This document shows, piece by piece, positions 8,507 through 17,500 of a stretch of 64,000 bases of DNA. Position 1 is the first letter of the stretch; the number at the start of each line of letters is the position of its first letter. The translations under genes and the position numbers were made by a program. The notes under the pieces were generated by a model. The model ran no database searches. It was not told where the DNA came from and worked only from the letters and a program-made list of their open reading frames with translations. The stretch covers positions 2,976,001 to 3,040,000 of the forward strand of contig NZ_CP019699.1 of NCBI RefSeq assembly GCF_002005165.1, in the 5' to 3' direction. Source of the stretch: Novibacillus thermophilus (lineage in GTDB: Bacteria > Bacillota > Bacilli > Thermoactinomycetales > Novibacillaceae).

Positions 8507-9204
8507 AACGTCTCTCCTTTTGTAAGGGCGCGGCTTCTCCCAAAAGCGCGGTTCGTTCGGCTTTCAAGTTTGCGCACGAGCACTGCCGACGGATAGCTGA
8601 GAAGCAAGAACAGAAAGCCGACAATGGTGATCGGTTCCAGGTAGCGCCACGTTTCCGATCCGATGATTTTGGCCGTCTGCAGCATCTCTACCACCAAGAT
8701 GGCAGACAAGAGGGGAGTTTCCTTAAACAGCACGATTAAATAGTTTCCCAACATCGGAATGACCGGCGGAATGGCTTGCGGCAGAATCACTTTAAACCAC
8801 GTCTGCGCTTTTGAAAAGTTGAGGGCCGTGCTCGCTTCCCACTGCCCTTTGGGAACCGCTTCAATGCCAGAACGGTAGATTTCTGACACGTACGTACTGT
8901 AGTGGATACCCAAGCCTAGCGCCCCTGTTAGAAATGGATTAAGCGAAAACCCGATGTACGGAATTTGCGGAAATGCAAAAAACAAGAAGAACAGTTGGAC
9001 AAGCGGCGGCGTACTGCGAATGAACTCAATGAACCCGACGGTCAGCCATACGAGTGGTTTAAAGCTGGAGCGGCGTGCTAGCGTCAACACTAGGCCGAAT
9101 AGAAGCGCGATCCCGTAGGCAGTTACAGTCGCCGCCAAGGTAATCCACATCGCGTCAAAAATACGAGGGAATATTTCAAGCGCAAAATTCCAGTCCCACG
9201 TCAT
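8503..9204 (-). CDS. ehuD: ectoine/hydroxyectoine ABC transporter permease EhuD
   Basis: This 233-residue HisM-type permease has about five membrane segments and the EAA loop (STALNFSKAQTWFKVILPQAIPP), where it docks the ATPase. The start is ATG 9204, after a GGAGTG site, with an ATGA overlap with the ehuC stop; the longer upstream reading runs into ehuC. It pairs with EhuC as a heterodimeric channel in the cytoplasmic membrane. Specificity for ectoines is inferred from the operon. Confidence 0.87.
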   Translation of the reverse strand: MTWDWNFALEIFPRIFDAMWITLAATVTAYGIALLFGLVLTLARRSSFKPLVWLTVGFIEFIRSTPPLVQLFFLFFAFPQIPYIGFSLNPFLTGALGLGIHYSTYVSEIYRSGIEAVPKGQWEASTALNFSKAQTWFKVILPQAIPPVIPMLGNYLIVLFKETPLLSAILVVEMLQTAKIIGSETWRYLEPITIVGFLFLLLSYPSAVLVRKLESRTNRAFGRSRALTKGETL

Positions 9205-9845
9205 TGTACTGCCACTCCTTTCGAAGCTTTCTTTTCCAGCCAACGCGAGAGAAAGATGAGTGGCAAGGCGATGACAAAGTACATCAAGAGCAGTAACGTG
9301 AATATTTCTACTTGATTGCCGACGTAATTGTCTTTCAGCACTCTGGCTTGGAACGTTAGGTCGGCCAGCGTGATAAGTGAAACGAGAGACGTTCCTTTCA
9401 ACAACTCAATTAAGTTGTTGCCGAATCCCGGCAACATGATTCTGATCGCCTGCGGCAGTATGACGAGACGCATGCGCTGCCAGCGCGTCATGTTCAGTGC
9501 AATGCCGGCCTCTGTCTGACCGTGGGGAATGGCCAGGATCGCCCCGCGCACGATTTCAGACGCATACGCTCCGTAATTCAATCCGAGGGCGATCACTCCT
9601 GCAGTAAAAGGGGACAACTCGATTCCAAAAGCAGGTAGCGCAAAAAAGAAAAAGAACATTTGCACCAATAATGACGTTCCGCGAAACAGTTCAACAAACA
9701 CAGCCGTGATGAAACGAACGACGGCAAACCGCGAAAGTCTTCCAAAACCAGCCACAAACGCTATACAGAAAGCCAGTACTGCCGACAGCAGAAGTACTTT
9801 CACGGTCACTTCTGCCCCTCGCAACAGTTCCGGCAAAAACATCAC
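9201..9845 (-). CDS. ehuC: ectoine/hydroxyectoine ABC transporter permease EhuC
   Basis: This 214-residue permease of the same HisM family has five membrane segments and an EAA loop (ALNMTRWQRMRLVILPQAIR) before the C-terminal segments. It forms the channel with EhuD. The start is uncertain: the GTG/ATG pair at 9845/9842 is 24 bases from the AAGGAGG site, so translation may begin at a nearer unusual codon. It follows ehuB after a 99-base gap that holds a strong stem-loop, consistent with lower expression of the permeases than of the binding protein. Confidence 0.86.
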   Translation of the reverse strand: MMFLPELLRGAEVTVKVLLLSAVLAFCIAFVAGFGRLSRFAVVRFITAVFVELFRGTSLLVQMFFFFFALPAFGIELSPFTAGVIALGLNYGAYASEIVRGAILAIPHGQTEAGIALNMTRWQRMRLVILPQAIRIMLPGFGNNLIELLKGTSLVSLITLADLTFQARVLKDNYVGNQVEIFTLLLLMYFVIALPLIFLSRWLEKKASKGVAVQ

Positions 9846-9893
9846 ATACGTGTCTATGGCGCCTTCAACCTCCTTCTTGGTCGCCTATCACAT

Positions 9894-9924
9894 GTGCAGA
9901 ATCTCGAAAATTGAGATTCTGCAC
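9894..9924 (-). other. intercistronic stem-loop between ehuB and ehuC
   Basis: A perfect 12-base-pair stem, GTGCAGAATCTC with its complement, encloses a seven-base loop and has no T run on the minus strand. Such stems after binding-protein genes usually protect the upstream mRNA and allow partial read-through, so the lipoprotein is made in excess over the membrane parts. Confidence 0.75.
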
Positions 9925-9944
9925 ACACTTTAAAGTTTAAAAGA

Positions 9945-10877
9945 TCACGAATTGCAACGGTCTTCAGTTGTAATATCATCAGGAGGTAAATTGTCCTCTG
10001 AAAAACCGAACTCCTCCAGTATTTCCAATAACTTGCCGGACTCTTTCAATTTTTGCAGCCCTTCGTTGTACGCTTCCCGGAGCTCATCGTCTCCTTTTCG
10101 GAAAGCGGCTGCACCGTAACTCATCACACTTTCGCCGTCAATGACCGGCTGCGTAAACGGCTCGGCTTTTTCCACTTGAGACGGATCGGCAGAGGCTACC
10201 GCTTCGTTAAGTGTTGCTTCCGTCATGACAGTAGCATCAACGCGTCCCGACGCTACAGCTGCGATATTGGACGATATGCTGTCCGCTGTCTCAATTTGTT
10301 CTTCTTTCACCCCGAGCGCTTTCAGAAAATCAAATTGGTTGGCTCCGGCCATGATGGAAACCTTCACGTCAGGATTAGCGGCGATGTCTTCATAGCTGTG
10401 AAGATTTTTCGGGTTTCCAGCTTGCACGGCCATTCCTTCCCCATACTGAATTTCTATGTCACCGAAATCAGCTTCTTCACACCGTTCCGGCCTGATATCC
10501 ATACCAGCCGTAATTAAATCAAACCGGTTTGCCTGTAGTCCCGGGATGAGTGATCCGAATTCCGTCACTTCCCCTTCCACAGTTTCAATCCCCATATCCT
10601 CAAAAATGGCCCTGGCGATTTCCGGGGCAACACCGGTAACTTCACCCTCAGCTGTTTTGAAGCCGTACGGCTTTTCGTTGGCAACGCCGACGGTCACTTT
10701 CCCTTCTTCTTTAATTCTGTCTAACGTCGACATTTCATCTGTCGTTTCTTCTGAAGAAGCCCCGCTAGAACTTTCATCACCGTTTCCATTGTCACTTGTA
10801 GCATCGCCACTCGCCCCGCAAGCGACCACGATAACAGCCAATAGACCGATGGCCAACATGTACACTATTTTTTTCAT
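9945..10877 (-). CDS. ehuB: ectoine/hydroxyectoine-binding lipoprotein EhuB
   Basis: A 310-residue precursor starts at ATG 10877, chosen because it follows GAGGAGG and begins a lipoprotein signal (MKKIVYML, then VVACGAS with the lipid-modified Cys near residue 20). A Ser/Glu/Asp-rich linker follows. The mature part has the family-3 binding-protein fold: TVGVANEKPYGFK, GVAPEIARAIFEDMG, FDLITAGMDIRPERC and DATVMTEATL fit EhuB proteins. It would be anchored outside the membrane and hand ectoine or hydroxyectoine to EhuCD. A leader of about 220 bases precedes it. Confidence 0.88.
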   Translation of the reverse strand: MKKIVYMLAIGLLAVIVVACGASGDATSDNGNGDESSSGASSEETTDEMSTLDRIKEEGKVTVGVANEKPYGFKTAEGEVTGVAPEIARAIFEDMGIETVEGEVTEFGSLIPGLQANRFDLITAGMDIRPERCEEADFGDIEIQYGEGMAVQAGNPKNLHSYEDIAANPDVKVSIMAGANQFDFLKALGVKEEQIETADSISSNIAAVASGRVDATVMTEATLNEAVASADPSQVEKAEPFTQPVIDGESVMSYGAAAFRKGDDELREAYNEGLQKLKESGKLLEILEEFGFSEDNLPPDDITTEDRCNS

Positions 10878-11104
10878 CGTTTTCCTCCTCAAATAGTTCT
10901 GTTTCTGCTCAAACACGGTCGAACCCCTTTCCGCTCTACCTCGTTCTTTTGAGCGTACGCCTTTCACCATTCCGATCGAATCACATTGAATGATGGAAGG
11001 AATACGTTCAAATCGTTCATTTCCAATCTTTTTAAATTTTCTGTAACTTTAAGGTGCTGTTGTTTTATTCCCCTCCCTTCAAGTGGGATAAGCAGCTCTT
11101 TTTT

Positions 11105-11132
11105 ATCTTAACATAACGAATTTTGACATCAA
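11105..11132 (-). promoter_or_regulatory. probable promoter of the ehuBCDA operon
   Basis: On the minus strand TTGATG (complement 11127-11132) and TAAGAT (complement 11105-11110) are 16 bases apart, in the 356-base gap between the aldehyde dehydrogenase and ehuB. Each box matches 5 of 6 or 4 of 6. The rest of the gap is an AT-rich leader in which I see no riboswitch. Read-through from the upstream catabolic genes is also possible. Confidence 0.5.
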
Positions 11133-11233
11133 ACGCACTCATCGGGTGACAGTCGGCGCAGTTCGGACCAATTCGCGAATCTTGATCTGTTACGTCGTAT
11201 ATGCGCCAAATGCCTCCACGAAACGGTCACACA

Positions 11234-12697
11234 TTAGATGATGTGCCTGTCCGGAAATTTAAAGCACACCACTTTTATCTCTGTCATTTCTTCGACAGCG
11301 TACTTCACTCCTTCTCTTCCCAAACCAGATCCCTTTATCCCGCCAAACGGCATCGCGTCAATGCGGTAATCGCTGCTGTCATTGACCATAATGCCCCCTG
11401 CTTCTACATTGCGGACGGCGACAAACGCCTTCTCCACATCCCGTGTGAAAATGCCCGCTTGCAGCCCGAAGTTTACTCGGTTGGCGGCACGAACGGCTTC
11501 TTCCAAACCGGACACGCGGTAAAGTGAGACGACGGGACCAAAGACTTCTTCATGCGCCAAAGTGCAGTGGGACGGCACCCTTTCCAAAACAGTCGGCAGG
11601 TAGAACGCACCGTCGCGCTCTCCTCCTGTTAACAGATTCGCGCCGCGGTCGACGGCTTCCTGGACCCACTGTTCCACGCGAACAGCTTCCTGTTCCGTGA
11701 TCATCGGGCCCATATCCGTCAGTTCGGACAGTTTGTCGCCGACGCGCACTCGCTTCGTGCGTTTTACAAACCGATCAGAAAAATCGTCGTAAATATCGTC
11801 TTCTACATACACCCTTTGCACCCCGATGCAGTTTTGGCCGGCGGCACTGAAGGCCCCTTGCACAGTTGCTTCGACAGCCTCGTTCAAGTCTGCATCCTTT
11901 AAGACGATGACCGGAGAGTTGGAACCGAGTTCCATGCTCAGTTTTTTCACGCCGGCTTTGCGGCTGATGGCTTCTCCCGCAGATGTGCCGCCGGTGAAGG
12001 AAATCATCCGCACCTCTGGATGCATGACCAACGGATCCCCGATTTCACGGCCGTAACCGGTCACGACAGACAGCACTTTAGGTGGAAGTCCAGCTTCGAA
12101 CAACACTTCTGCCAGTTGGAGCGCACTGAGCGGTGTGACAGTGGAAGGTTTGACGATGACGGCATTGCCGGCCGCGATGGCAGGCCCTACTTTATGGGCC
12201 ACAAGGTTGAGCGGATCGTTGAACGGCGTGATGGCTGCAATGAGACCGACAGGAAAGCGGTAGTAATACCCCAACCGGTTTTCAGAGCCGGATTTTTGAT
12301 CAAAGGGGATCGTCTCTCCGTGTAATCGCCGCGCTTCTTCAGCGCTGATTCGGAGTGTATCCATAGAGCGGCGCACTTCTTTCAGCGCTTCTCTGATCGT
12401 TTTGCTCCCTTCCCGCGCAATTGTAGTGGCAAACACATCTTCCCGTTCGGCTATCAGGTCGGCTGCGCGGTTTAACACGGCCATCCGTTCATGTGTCGGC
12501 ATCTGTGCCGCAATTCTTACGCCTTCTGTACCACCTGCGATCGCTTTATGCACATCTTCGGAAGAAGCCGCTGGGACTGTACTGATGAGGCTGTCATCCT
12601 GGGGATCGTAAACGCCAATCGTCTTGTCGCGTTCAACCCACTTTCCCGCTACGATCATCTTTTTTTGTTCCATGACTCCTGTTTTCAATGGCATCAC
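11234..12697 (-). CDS. aldehyde dehydrogenase, probable aspartate-semialdehyde dehydrogenase of ectoine breakdown (DoeC-like)
   Basis: A 487-residue NAD(P)-dependent aldehyde dehydrogenase has ITPFNDPLNLVAHKVGPA and GNAVIVKPS in the cofactor domain, MELGSNSPVIV with the general-base Glu, and GQNCIGVQRV with the catalytic Cys. In ectoine catabolism DoeC oxidises aspartate semialdehyde to aspartate, and the position inside the ectoine cluster supports that role. Succinate-semialdehyde-like activity cannot be excluded. The start is uncertain between GTG 12697, ATG 12694 and ATG 12673, since the AGAAGG site is very close to the first two. Confidence 0.8.
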   Translation of the reverse strand: MMPLKTGVMEQKKMIVAGKWVERDKTIGVYDPQDDSLISTVPAASSEDVHKAIAGGTEGVRIAAQMPTHERMAVLNRAADLIAEREDVFATTIAREGSKTIREALKEVRRSMDTLRISAEEARRLHGETIPFDQKSGSENRLGYYYRFPVGLIAAITPFNDPLNLVAHKVGPAIAAGNAVIVKPSTVTPLSALQLAEVLFEAGLPPKVLSVVTGYGREIGDPLVMHPEVRMISFTGGTSAGEAISRKAGVKKLSMELGSNSPVIVLKDADLNEAVEATVQGAFSAAGQNCIGVQRVYVEDDIYDDFSDRFVKRTKRVRVGDKLSELTDMGPMITEQEAVRVEQWVQEAVDRGANLLTGGERDGAFYLPTVLERVPSHCTLAHEEVFGPVVSLYRVSGLEEAVRAANRVNFGLQAGIFTRDVEKAFVAVRNVEAGGIMVNDSSDYRIDAMPFGGIKGSGLGREGVKYAVEEMTEIKVVCFKFPDRHII

Positions 12698-12729
12698 CTT
12701 CTCTCAGGAATTCGCTCGGACTTCTAGCA

Positions 12730-13770
12730 CTACAGTTGACCACGGTCGATGTTGATTAAATCGATGAGCAAGGAAAACCCGGTTTCCGTACGGCCAGCTC
12801 CAGCCCCGACAAGTGTAATCGGCCCCGACAAATCACAGTCGTACGTGATGGCATTCATCGCTCCCGACACACCAGCCAGGGGGTCTGACAGCGGAAGCAT
12901 CTCCGGGCCGATGTTGGCCTTCACGCCATCGCCCGTTTTTTTGATGCGCGCCAACAGTTTCCACCGCTTCCCTTCTGACTTTGCCTTCTCTATATCCCCT
13001 TGAGTCAAGTGGCGGATGCCTTCGCATTCAACGTCTTCTCGACGCAACGGGACATTCATGACGACGTTGGCTAAAATAACGACTTTGTACAGCACATCGT
13101 ACCCTTCAATGTCACTCGTCGGATCGGCTTCCGCATAACCGTTCTCCTGCGCCTCCCGCAAGGCGTCGTCAAAGGACATCCCGGCTTCCATTTTGGTCAA
13201 GATGTAATTCGTCGTTCCGTTCAAAATACCGCGCACTTCGGTGATCGCGTTGCCGGTGAGGGAGACGAGGGGCATGCGCAAGGCCGGTGTCCCACTCATC
13301 ACCGTCCCTTCATATCCGAGGCGTACTCCCTTTTCCCTCGCCATCTGAGACAGTTCCCGGTATGCGAGGGCCACAGGGCCCTTGTTGCTCATGACGACGT
13401 TTTTCCCGCTTTCAAACGCCGCTTTGCAGTGGTCGATAGCTGGCTGGCCGGTCTTGACATTCGTAAAGGTCACTTCCACGACAGTGTCGGCGTTACTCTC
13501 CCGTATCGTGCGAAAACTGTCCCATCCGGTTATAAGGCCCGGCTGATCAGGGTAGTCGCGAATGTGACCCGTTTCTCTCACCAGCTGTAGGACGCGTTTT
13601 ATATTTAAACCGTCCGGATGGTAGAGGGACCCTTTAACCGGATCGGAGATGGCCACGACGTTGGCATCCAACCCGTGAGAATCTCTCAACGTTTCGCCGC
13701 GGTCACACAAAATTTCTGCCAACCCTTGTCCAACCACCCCGAAACCGATGAACGCAATGTTGTGCGGCAT
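12730..13770 (-). CDS. homoserine dehydrogenase family protein in the ectoine cluster
   Basis: This 346-residue enzyme has the Rossmann start IGFGVVGQGL, VMSNKGPVA, the family motif NGTTNYIL and AEADPTSDIEGYD with the following catalytic Lys region. It lacks the C-terminal ACT regulatory domain of the biosynthetic Hom protein, so it should not be feedback-inhibited in the usual way. It sits between a DoeC-like dehydrogenase and doeB with short gaps and an AGGAGC site. It would interconvert aspartate semialdehyde, a product of ectoine breakdown, and homoserine. No other threonine biosynthesis gene is adjacent, so a catabolic role is inferred. Confidence 0.8.
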   Translation of the reverse strand: MPHNIAFIGFGVVGQGLAEILCDRGETLRDSHGLDANVVAISDPVKGSLYHPDGLNIKRVLQLVRETGHIRDYPDQPGLITGWDSFRTIRESNADTVVEVTFTNVKTGQPAIDHCKAAFESGKNVVMSNKGPVALAYRELSQMAREKGVRLGYEGTVMSGTPALRMPLVSLTGNAITEVRGILNGTTNYILTKMEAGMSFDDALREAQENGYAEADPTSDIEGYDVLYKVVILANVVMNVPLRREDVECEGIRHLTQGDIEKAKSEGKRWKLLARIKKTGDGVKANIGPEMLPLSDPLAGVSGAMNAITYDCDLSGPITLVGAGAGRTETGFSLLIDLINIDRGQL

Positions 13771-13792
13771 TGCTGATCAGCTCCTTTCCCTT

Positions 13793-15024
13793 TCATCTCC
13801 TGTCAGTCGTCACGACTTCTCTGCGCTTTGACGTTGTCAAAAACTTTTTCGCAGCTAGAGCTAAAATCGCCGCCCCTATCGGGAGACAGTTTTCGTCGAT
13901 GTCAAACGAGGGCGTGTGCAATGACCGGGCCACTCCGTCGTCCCGTGCACAACCGAGAAAAAACATGGCTCCCGGCACCTTCTTCGTCATATGCCCGAAA
14001 TCTTCCCCGCCGAGGCCAAACGGCTCGTACTGAATTGTACAGTCTGGAAACAGCTCCCGCATCGATTCTGTCAACAGTGCGTTCACAGTCGGGTCGTTAT
14101 AGAGGGCCGGCTCTCCCCGGAAAACATCGAGAGAGTACTCCCCGCCGAGGGTTGTGACGACGGAAAACGCTGTTTCCACCTCTTTCACGAGCTGTTCCCT
14201 CGTCTCCGGCTTGTAACTCCTCACCGTTCCTTCCACGACGACCTCTTTCGGCAGGACATTGCTCGCCGTTCCAGCGTGGAGGCGCGTCACACTGACGACG
14301 GCAGGTTCAAGGGGGGATACCCGCCTGGCCACGATACCGTACAGCGCTTGTAGAAACGGTCCGAGCATCCACACGGGGTCCCTTCCTAAATGGGGGTAGG
14401 CGGCGTGGCCGCCCGTACCGCGAATCACACCTCGAAACACGTCGACATTGGCCATGCTGTACCCGTCGTGGACTAAAAAGACGCCGACGGGATGCTCCGG
14501 ACTGACGTGCAACGCGATGGCGGCGTCCACATCCTTTAACACGCCGTCGCGGATCATATGCGGTGCCCCCGTCAAGTTGTCTTCGTCTGCCGCCTCTTCC
14601 GCCGGTTGAAAAAGAAACTTAACCGTTCCGTTCACTTCCCCCCGGTCGAACATTTCAGCGACAATGTGGGCCACACCGAGCAGGATCGCCGTGTGGGCAT
14701 CGTGGCCGCACGCATGCATCACCCCGTCACGGCGGGAACGGTAGTCGTGATGTGCCTCTTCTTGAATCGGCAAAGCATCCATATCCGCTCGAATAGCCAG
14801 AGTGGGCCCGGGGCACCGTGAAGAGTGCCGACAACTCCCGTCTTGGCCACTCCTTCCGTCACGTTCATTCCGGGGATGGCCTTCAGCGTGCTGGCGACGA
14901 GCTCAGCCGTTTCAAACTCGCGGAAACTGAGCTCTGGGTTGGCGTGCACGGTGCGCCTCCACTGGATCAGCTGCCCTTTCCTTTGTAGAGCTTGTTCCAA
15001 GACTGAATCGGGTCGTACAGTCAA
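13793..15024 (-). pseudogene. doeB: N-acetyl-diaminobutyrate deacetylase DoeB/EutE, M20 family, with a one-base frameshift
   Basis: Two overlapping readings together give a complete M20 amidohydrolase of about 410 residues. The N-terminal part (TTG 15024, AGAAGGTGAGG site) is correct to GTLHGAPGP and then slips. The other frame continues with DMDALPIQEE, ACGHDAHTAILLG (metal ligands), QPAEE and so on to 13793. Adding one G within the GGG at 14804-14806 (plus strand) restores the frame. In this pathway the enzyme removes acetate from N2- or N4-acetyl-2,4-diaminobutyrate. Because doeA and miaA show the same kind of slip, sequence error is more likely than real loss of function. Confidence 0.85.
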
Positions 15025-15037
15025 TCTGCCTCACCTT

Positions 15038-16261
15038 CTATTTTGCGGCACCTACTTCAACGTTGGTTTCTAAATGTTCGAGTGCCTGTTTCAAGTCGTC
15101 AATTAAATCGTCTGCGTCCTCGATGCCGACTGAATAACGGATTAATCCTTCCGGTATCCCCATCGCCTGCCGTTCTTCCAGCGTATTTTCCACGTGGCTC
15201 GACGTGCGCGGTGGAGCGGCGATCGTCTCTACAGCGCCAAGGTTGGCAGCCAAGTGGGCGTACTTCAGTTTCGGTAGGAACACTCTGACGGAGTCGATGC
15301 CCCCTTTTAAGGAAAAGCTGAGCATGCCCCCAAAACCGGACATTTGCTTTTTGGCAATCTCATGGCCATCATGCGAGGCTAACCCCGGGTAAAAAACATC
15401 TTCGACGAGTGGTTGTTCTTCTAAGAACTGGGCGATGTGCATCGCATTTTCATTTTGTTGGCGGACGCGCAAATGGAGAGTTTTCATCCCGCGCAGCATG
15501 AGGTAAGCTGCCATGGGGTCCAGTGCCGCCCCGTGAATTTCGCGGAAGTGGTACACTTCTTTCACGAGCTTGTGACTGCCGCAGACGACTCCGGCAAGGG
15601 CGTCAGCGTGCCCTCCCAAGTATTTCGTCGCGCTGTGAATGACGAGATCCGCCCCGAGGGACAAAGGAAGCTGGTTGATCGGGGTCGCAAACGTATTGTC
15701 TACGACGACGAGGGCTTGGGCGGCGTGTGCGGCTTTCGCCAAGCGCTCCAAATCCGTCACTTTCATCGTCGGGTTTGTAGGGCTTTCCAGGTAAAGCAGT
15801 TGACACCCTTTCGCGATTTCCCGTTCGATCATGTCGTGGTCCGTCGTGTCGCACAGGGCTACGTCCACGTTAAATCGGGGGAGTGTTTCGATAAAAATCT
15901 TGTTCGTGCCGCCGTACGTGTCTTTAATCGTCACCACGCGGTCGCCCGGTGACAGAAAAGCGAATAGCGTACTGCTAATGGCGGCCATTCCTGTGGCAAA
16001 ACTGCAGGCGTCCTCAGCCCCCTCAAGCAAACGTACTTTTTCTTCAAAGACGCGGACAGTCGGGTTGCTCATGCGCCCGTAAATGTGGCCGGGACGCTTG
16101 CCCAGCGCCACATCCTGCCACACGTCAATGTCGTCGTAGCCGTAAGAGACACTGTGGACGACCGGGACTTGGGTCGCCCCTTGCATTAAATACTCGTCTT
16201 CCCCTCCCCACACCGTTTGTGTTCCCACTCTCGCGCTCTGATCGCTGTTGTAAGTCGTCAC
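15038..16261 (-). CDS. PLP-dependent cystathionine gamma-synthase/lyase family enzyme in the ectoine cluster
   Basis: This 407-residue Cys/Met-metabolism PLP enzyme shows YGRMSNPTVRVFEEK, FATGMAAISSTLFAFL, the cofactor-binding VVVDNTFATP, and SATKYLGGHAD with the Lys that binds PLP. The length is typical of gamma-synthases and gamma-lyases. It starts at GTG 16261 after GGGAGAGG and is 13 bases from doeB. The family acts on gamma-substituted amino acids, and 2,4-diaminobutyrate carries a gamma-amino group, so a role in handling DABA or a homoserine derivative is conceivable. It may instead work with the neighbouring homoserine dehydrogenase. The substrate is unproven. Confidence 0.8.
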   Translation of the reverse strand: MTTYNSDQSARVGTQTVWGGEDEYLMQGATQVPVVHSVSYGYDDIDVWQDVALGKRPGHIYGRMSNPTVRVFEEKVRLLEGAEDACSFATGMAAISSTLFAFLSPGDRVVTIKDTYGGTNKIFIETLPRFNVDVALCDTTDHDMIEREIAKGCQLLYLESPTNPTMKVTDLERLAKAAHAAQALVVVDNTFATPINQLPLSLGADLVIHSATKYLGGHADALAGVVCGSHKLVKEVYHFREIHGAALDPMAAYLMLRGMKTLHLRVRQQNENAMHIAQFLEEQPLVEDVFYPGLASHDGHEIAKKQMSGFGGMLSFSLKGGIDSVRVFLPKLKYAHLAANLGAVETIAAPPRTSSHVENTLEERQAMGIPEGLIRYSVGIEDADDLIDDLKQALEHLETNVEVGAAK

Positions 16262-16304
16262 ACTATCCTCTCCCTCACATGTGTTTAAATTTTTGTCATT
16301 TTCC

Positions 16305-17288
16305 TCAATTCACATAAATGCCCAAACCAACATTCCTCTCGAGTTTGCGCAGAGCCAGGCGGGCGATGGCCGTATCCTGGACTCCCGTGCCGGTCAGATC
16401 ACAAACTGTTACTTGCCCGTCACCTGTCCGGCCGGGTGTCTTTCCCGTCGTGAGCTCCCCTAACTCGACTACCCTGTCCCTTCGATCCTCATCCCAGTGC
16501 GTCCACACGTGATGCAGTTCTCCCAGTTCTACACATTGAGACTTCACATCACACACACATACGTCGGCTCGCTGTAGAACCTCATCTTCTAGCTCCTGTT
16601 TGTGCTCCGCATCCGAACCCATAGCGGTAATGTGCAAGCCAGGGTGAAGCCACTCTGCCTTCACAATCGGCTCGCTGGCCGGAGTTGCCGTGACGACCAC
16701 GTCGCTCTCCCTCACGACTTCCTCCGGCGTTTCGGCCCGGACAATGTGAACGCCTAATCGCGTTTCCATTTCACGCGCGAACTGCTGTACCCTTTCCGTC
16801 GTCGGGCCGTATACGATGAGACGCTGAAAGTGGCGTACTTGTCGCAAAGCCATCACTTGATAGCGGGCTTGCGTTCCGGCTCCGATGACGCCAGCCGTCT
16901 CCACGTGTTCTGGAGCCAAATATTTGGCGGCAACGGCTCCGGCTGCAGCTGTACGAACATCCGTTAAATATCCGTTATCCAGCAGGACCGCTTCCGGAAT
17001 TCCGGTGACCGCACTCAACAAGAGCATCATCCCGTTGCCGCTCGGCAGACCGAGCTTGGCGTTATGAAAAAAACCGGAAGACACTTTGATGGCAAAACTG
17101 TCCCAGCTGTGAACGTACGCTGTTTTGACGTCCACTTCTCCCCTGTGTTCGGGAATGTCGACGCGCATAATCGGCGGCATCTCAACCCGACCGGCTTGCA
17201 GTTTGCTAAATGCGTCTTCAACGGCGTCCAACACTTCACGGTCCAGTTGCACGCACTGTTTAATTTCTGAACGATTGTAGATTCGCAT
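16305..17288 (-). CDS. eutC: EutC, ornithine cyclodeaminase-like enzyme of hydroxyectoine utilisation
   Basis: A 327-residue member of the ornithine cyclodeaminase/mu-crystallin family is read from ATG 17288, with GGGGG seven bases upstream. The NAD-binding motif GVIGAGTQARYQ and the early MPPIMRVDIPE and AIKVSSGF stretches fit the EutC subgroup found beside ectoine hydrolase. With EutB it is thought to convert 5-hydroxyectoine-derived intermediates into the ectoine pathway. It lies 212 bases downstream of doeA on the same strand. Its partner EutB is encoded divergently at 18964. EutA, the third enzyme of the set, was not found in the window. Confidence 0.85.
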   Translation of the reverse strand: MRIYNRSEIKQCVQLDREVLDAVEDAFSKLQAGRVEMPPIMRVDIPEHRGEVDVKTAYVHSWDSFAIKVSSGFFHNAKLGLPSGNGMMLLLSAVTGIPEAVLLDNGYLTDVRTAAAGAVAAKYLAPEHVETAGVIGAGTQARYQVMALRQVRHFQRLIVYGPTTERVQQFAREMETRLGVHIVRAETPEEVVRESDVVVTATPASEPIVKAEWLHPGLHITAMGSDAEHKQELEDEVLQRADVCVCDVKSQCVELGELHHVWTHWDEDRRDRVVELGELTTGKTPGRTGDGQVTVCDLTGTGVQDTAIARLALRKLERNVGLGIYVN

Positions 17289-17500
17289 AGGCGTTCCCCC
17301 TTCCATCTGTCCCAAAATTTACGGCATCGGCACGTGCCGTGTGATTCGTAGCGGGAGAGGGGGTCGTTTGAAGACCATGTCGTAATGCGGTGACTGTTTG
17401 AGGTCACTGCCTCTGATGCTCACTCTTCACTCTTGTCGCAAGATACCCGCTCCTCACCACCACGTTAAGTGCCGCAAAGCTGTAATGGAGGGTTTTCTTG

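Noticed and set aside
17328-17339. Palindrome CGGCACGTGCCG between doeA and eutC
   Set aside because: A 12-base GC-rich palindrome in a GC-rich gap, not near a promoter and not repeated at the other ectoine promoters; could be chance.
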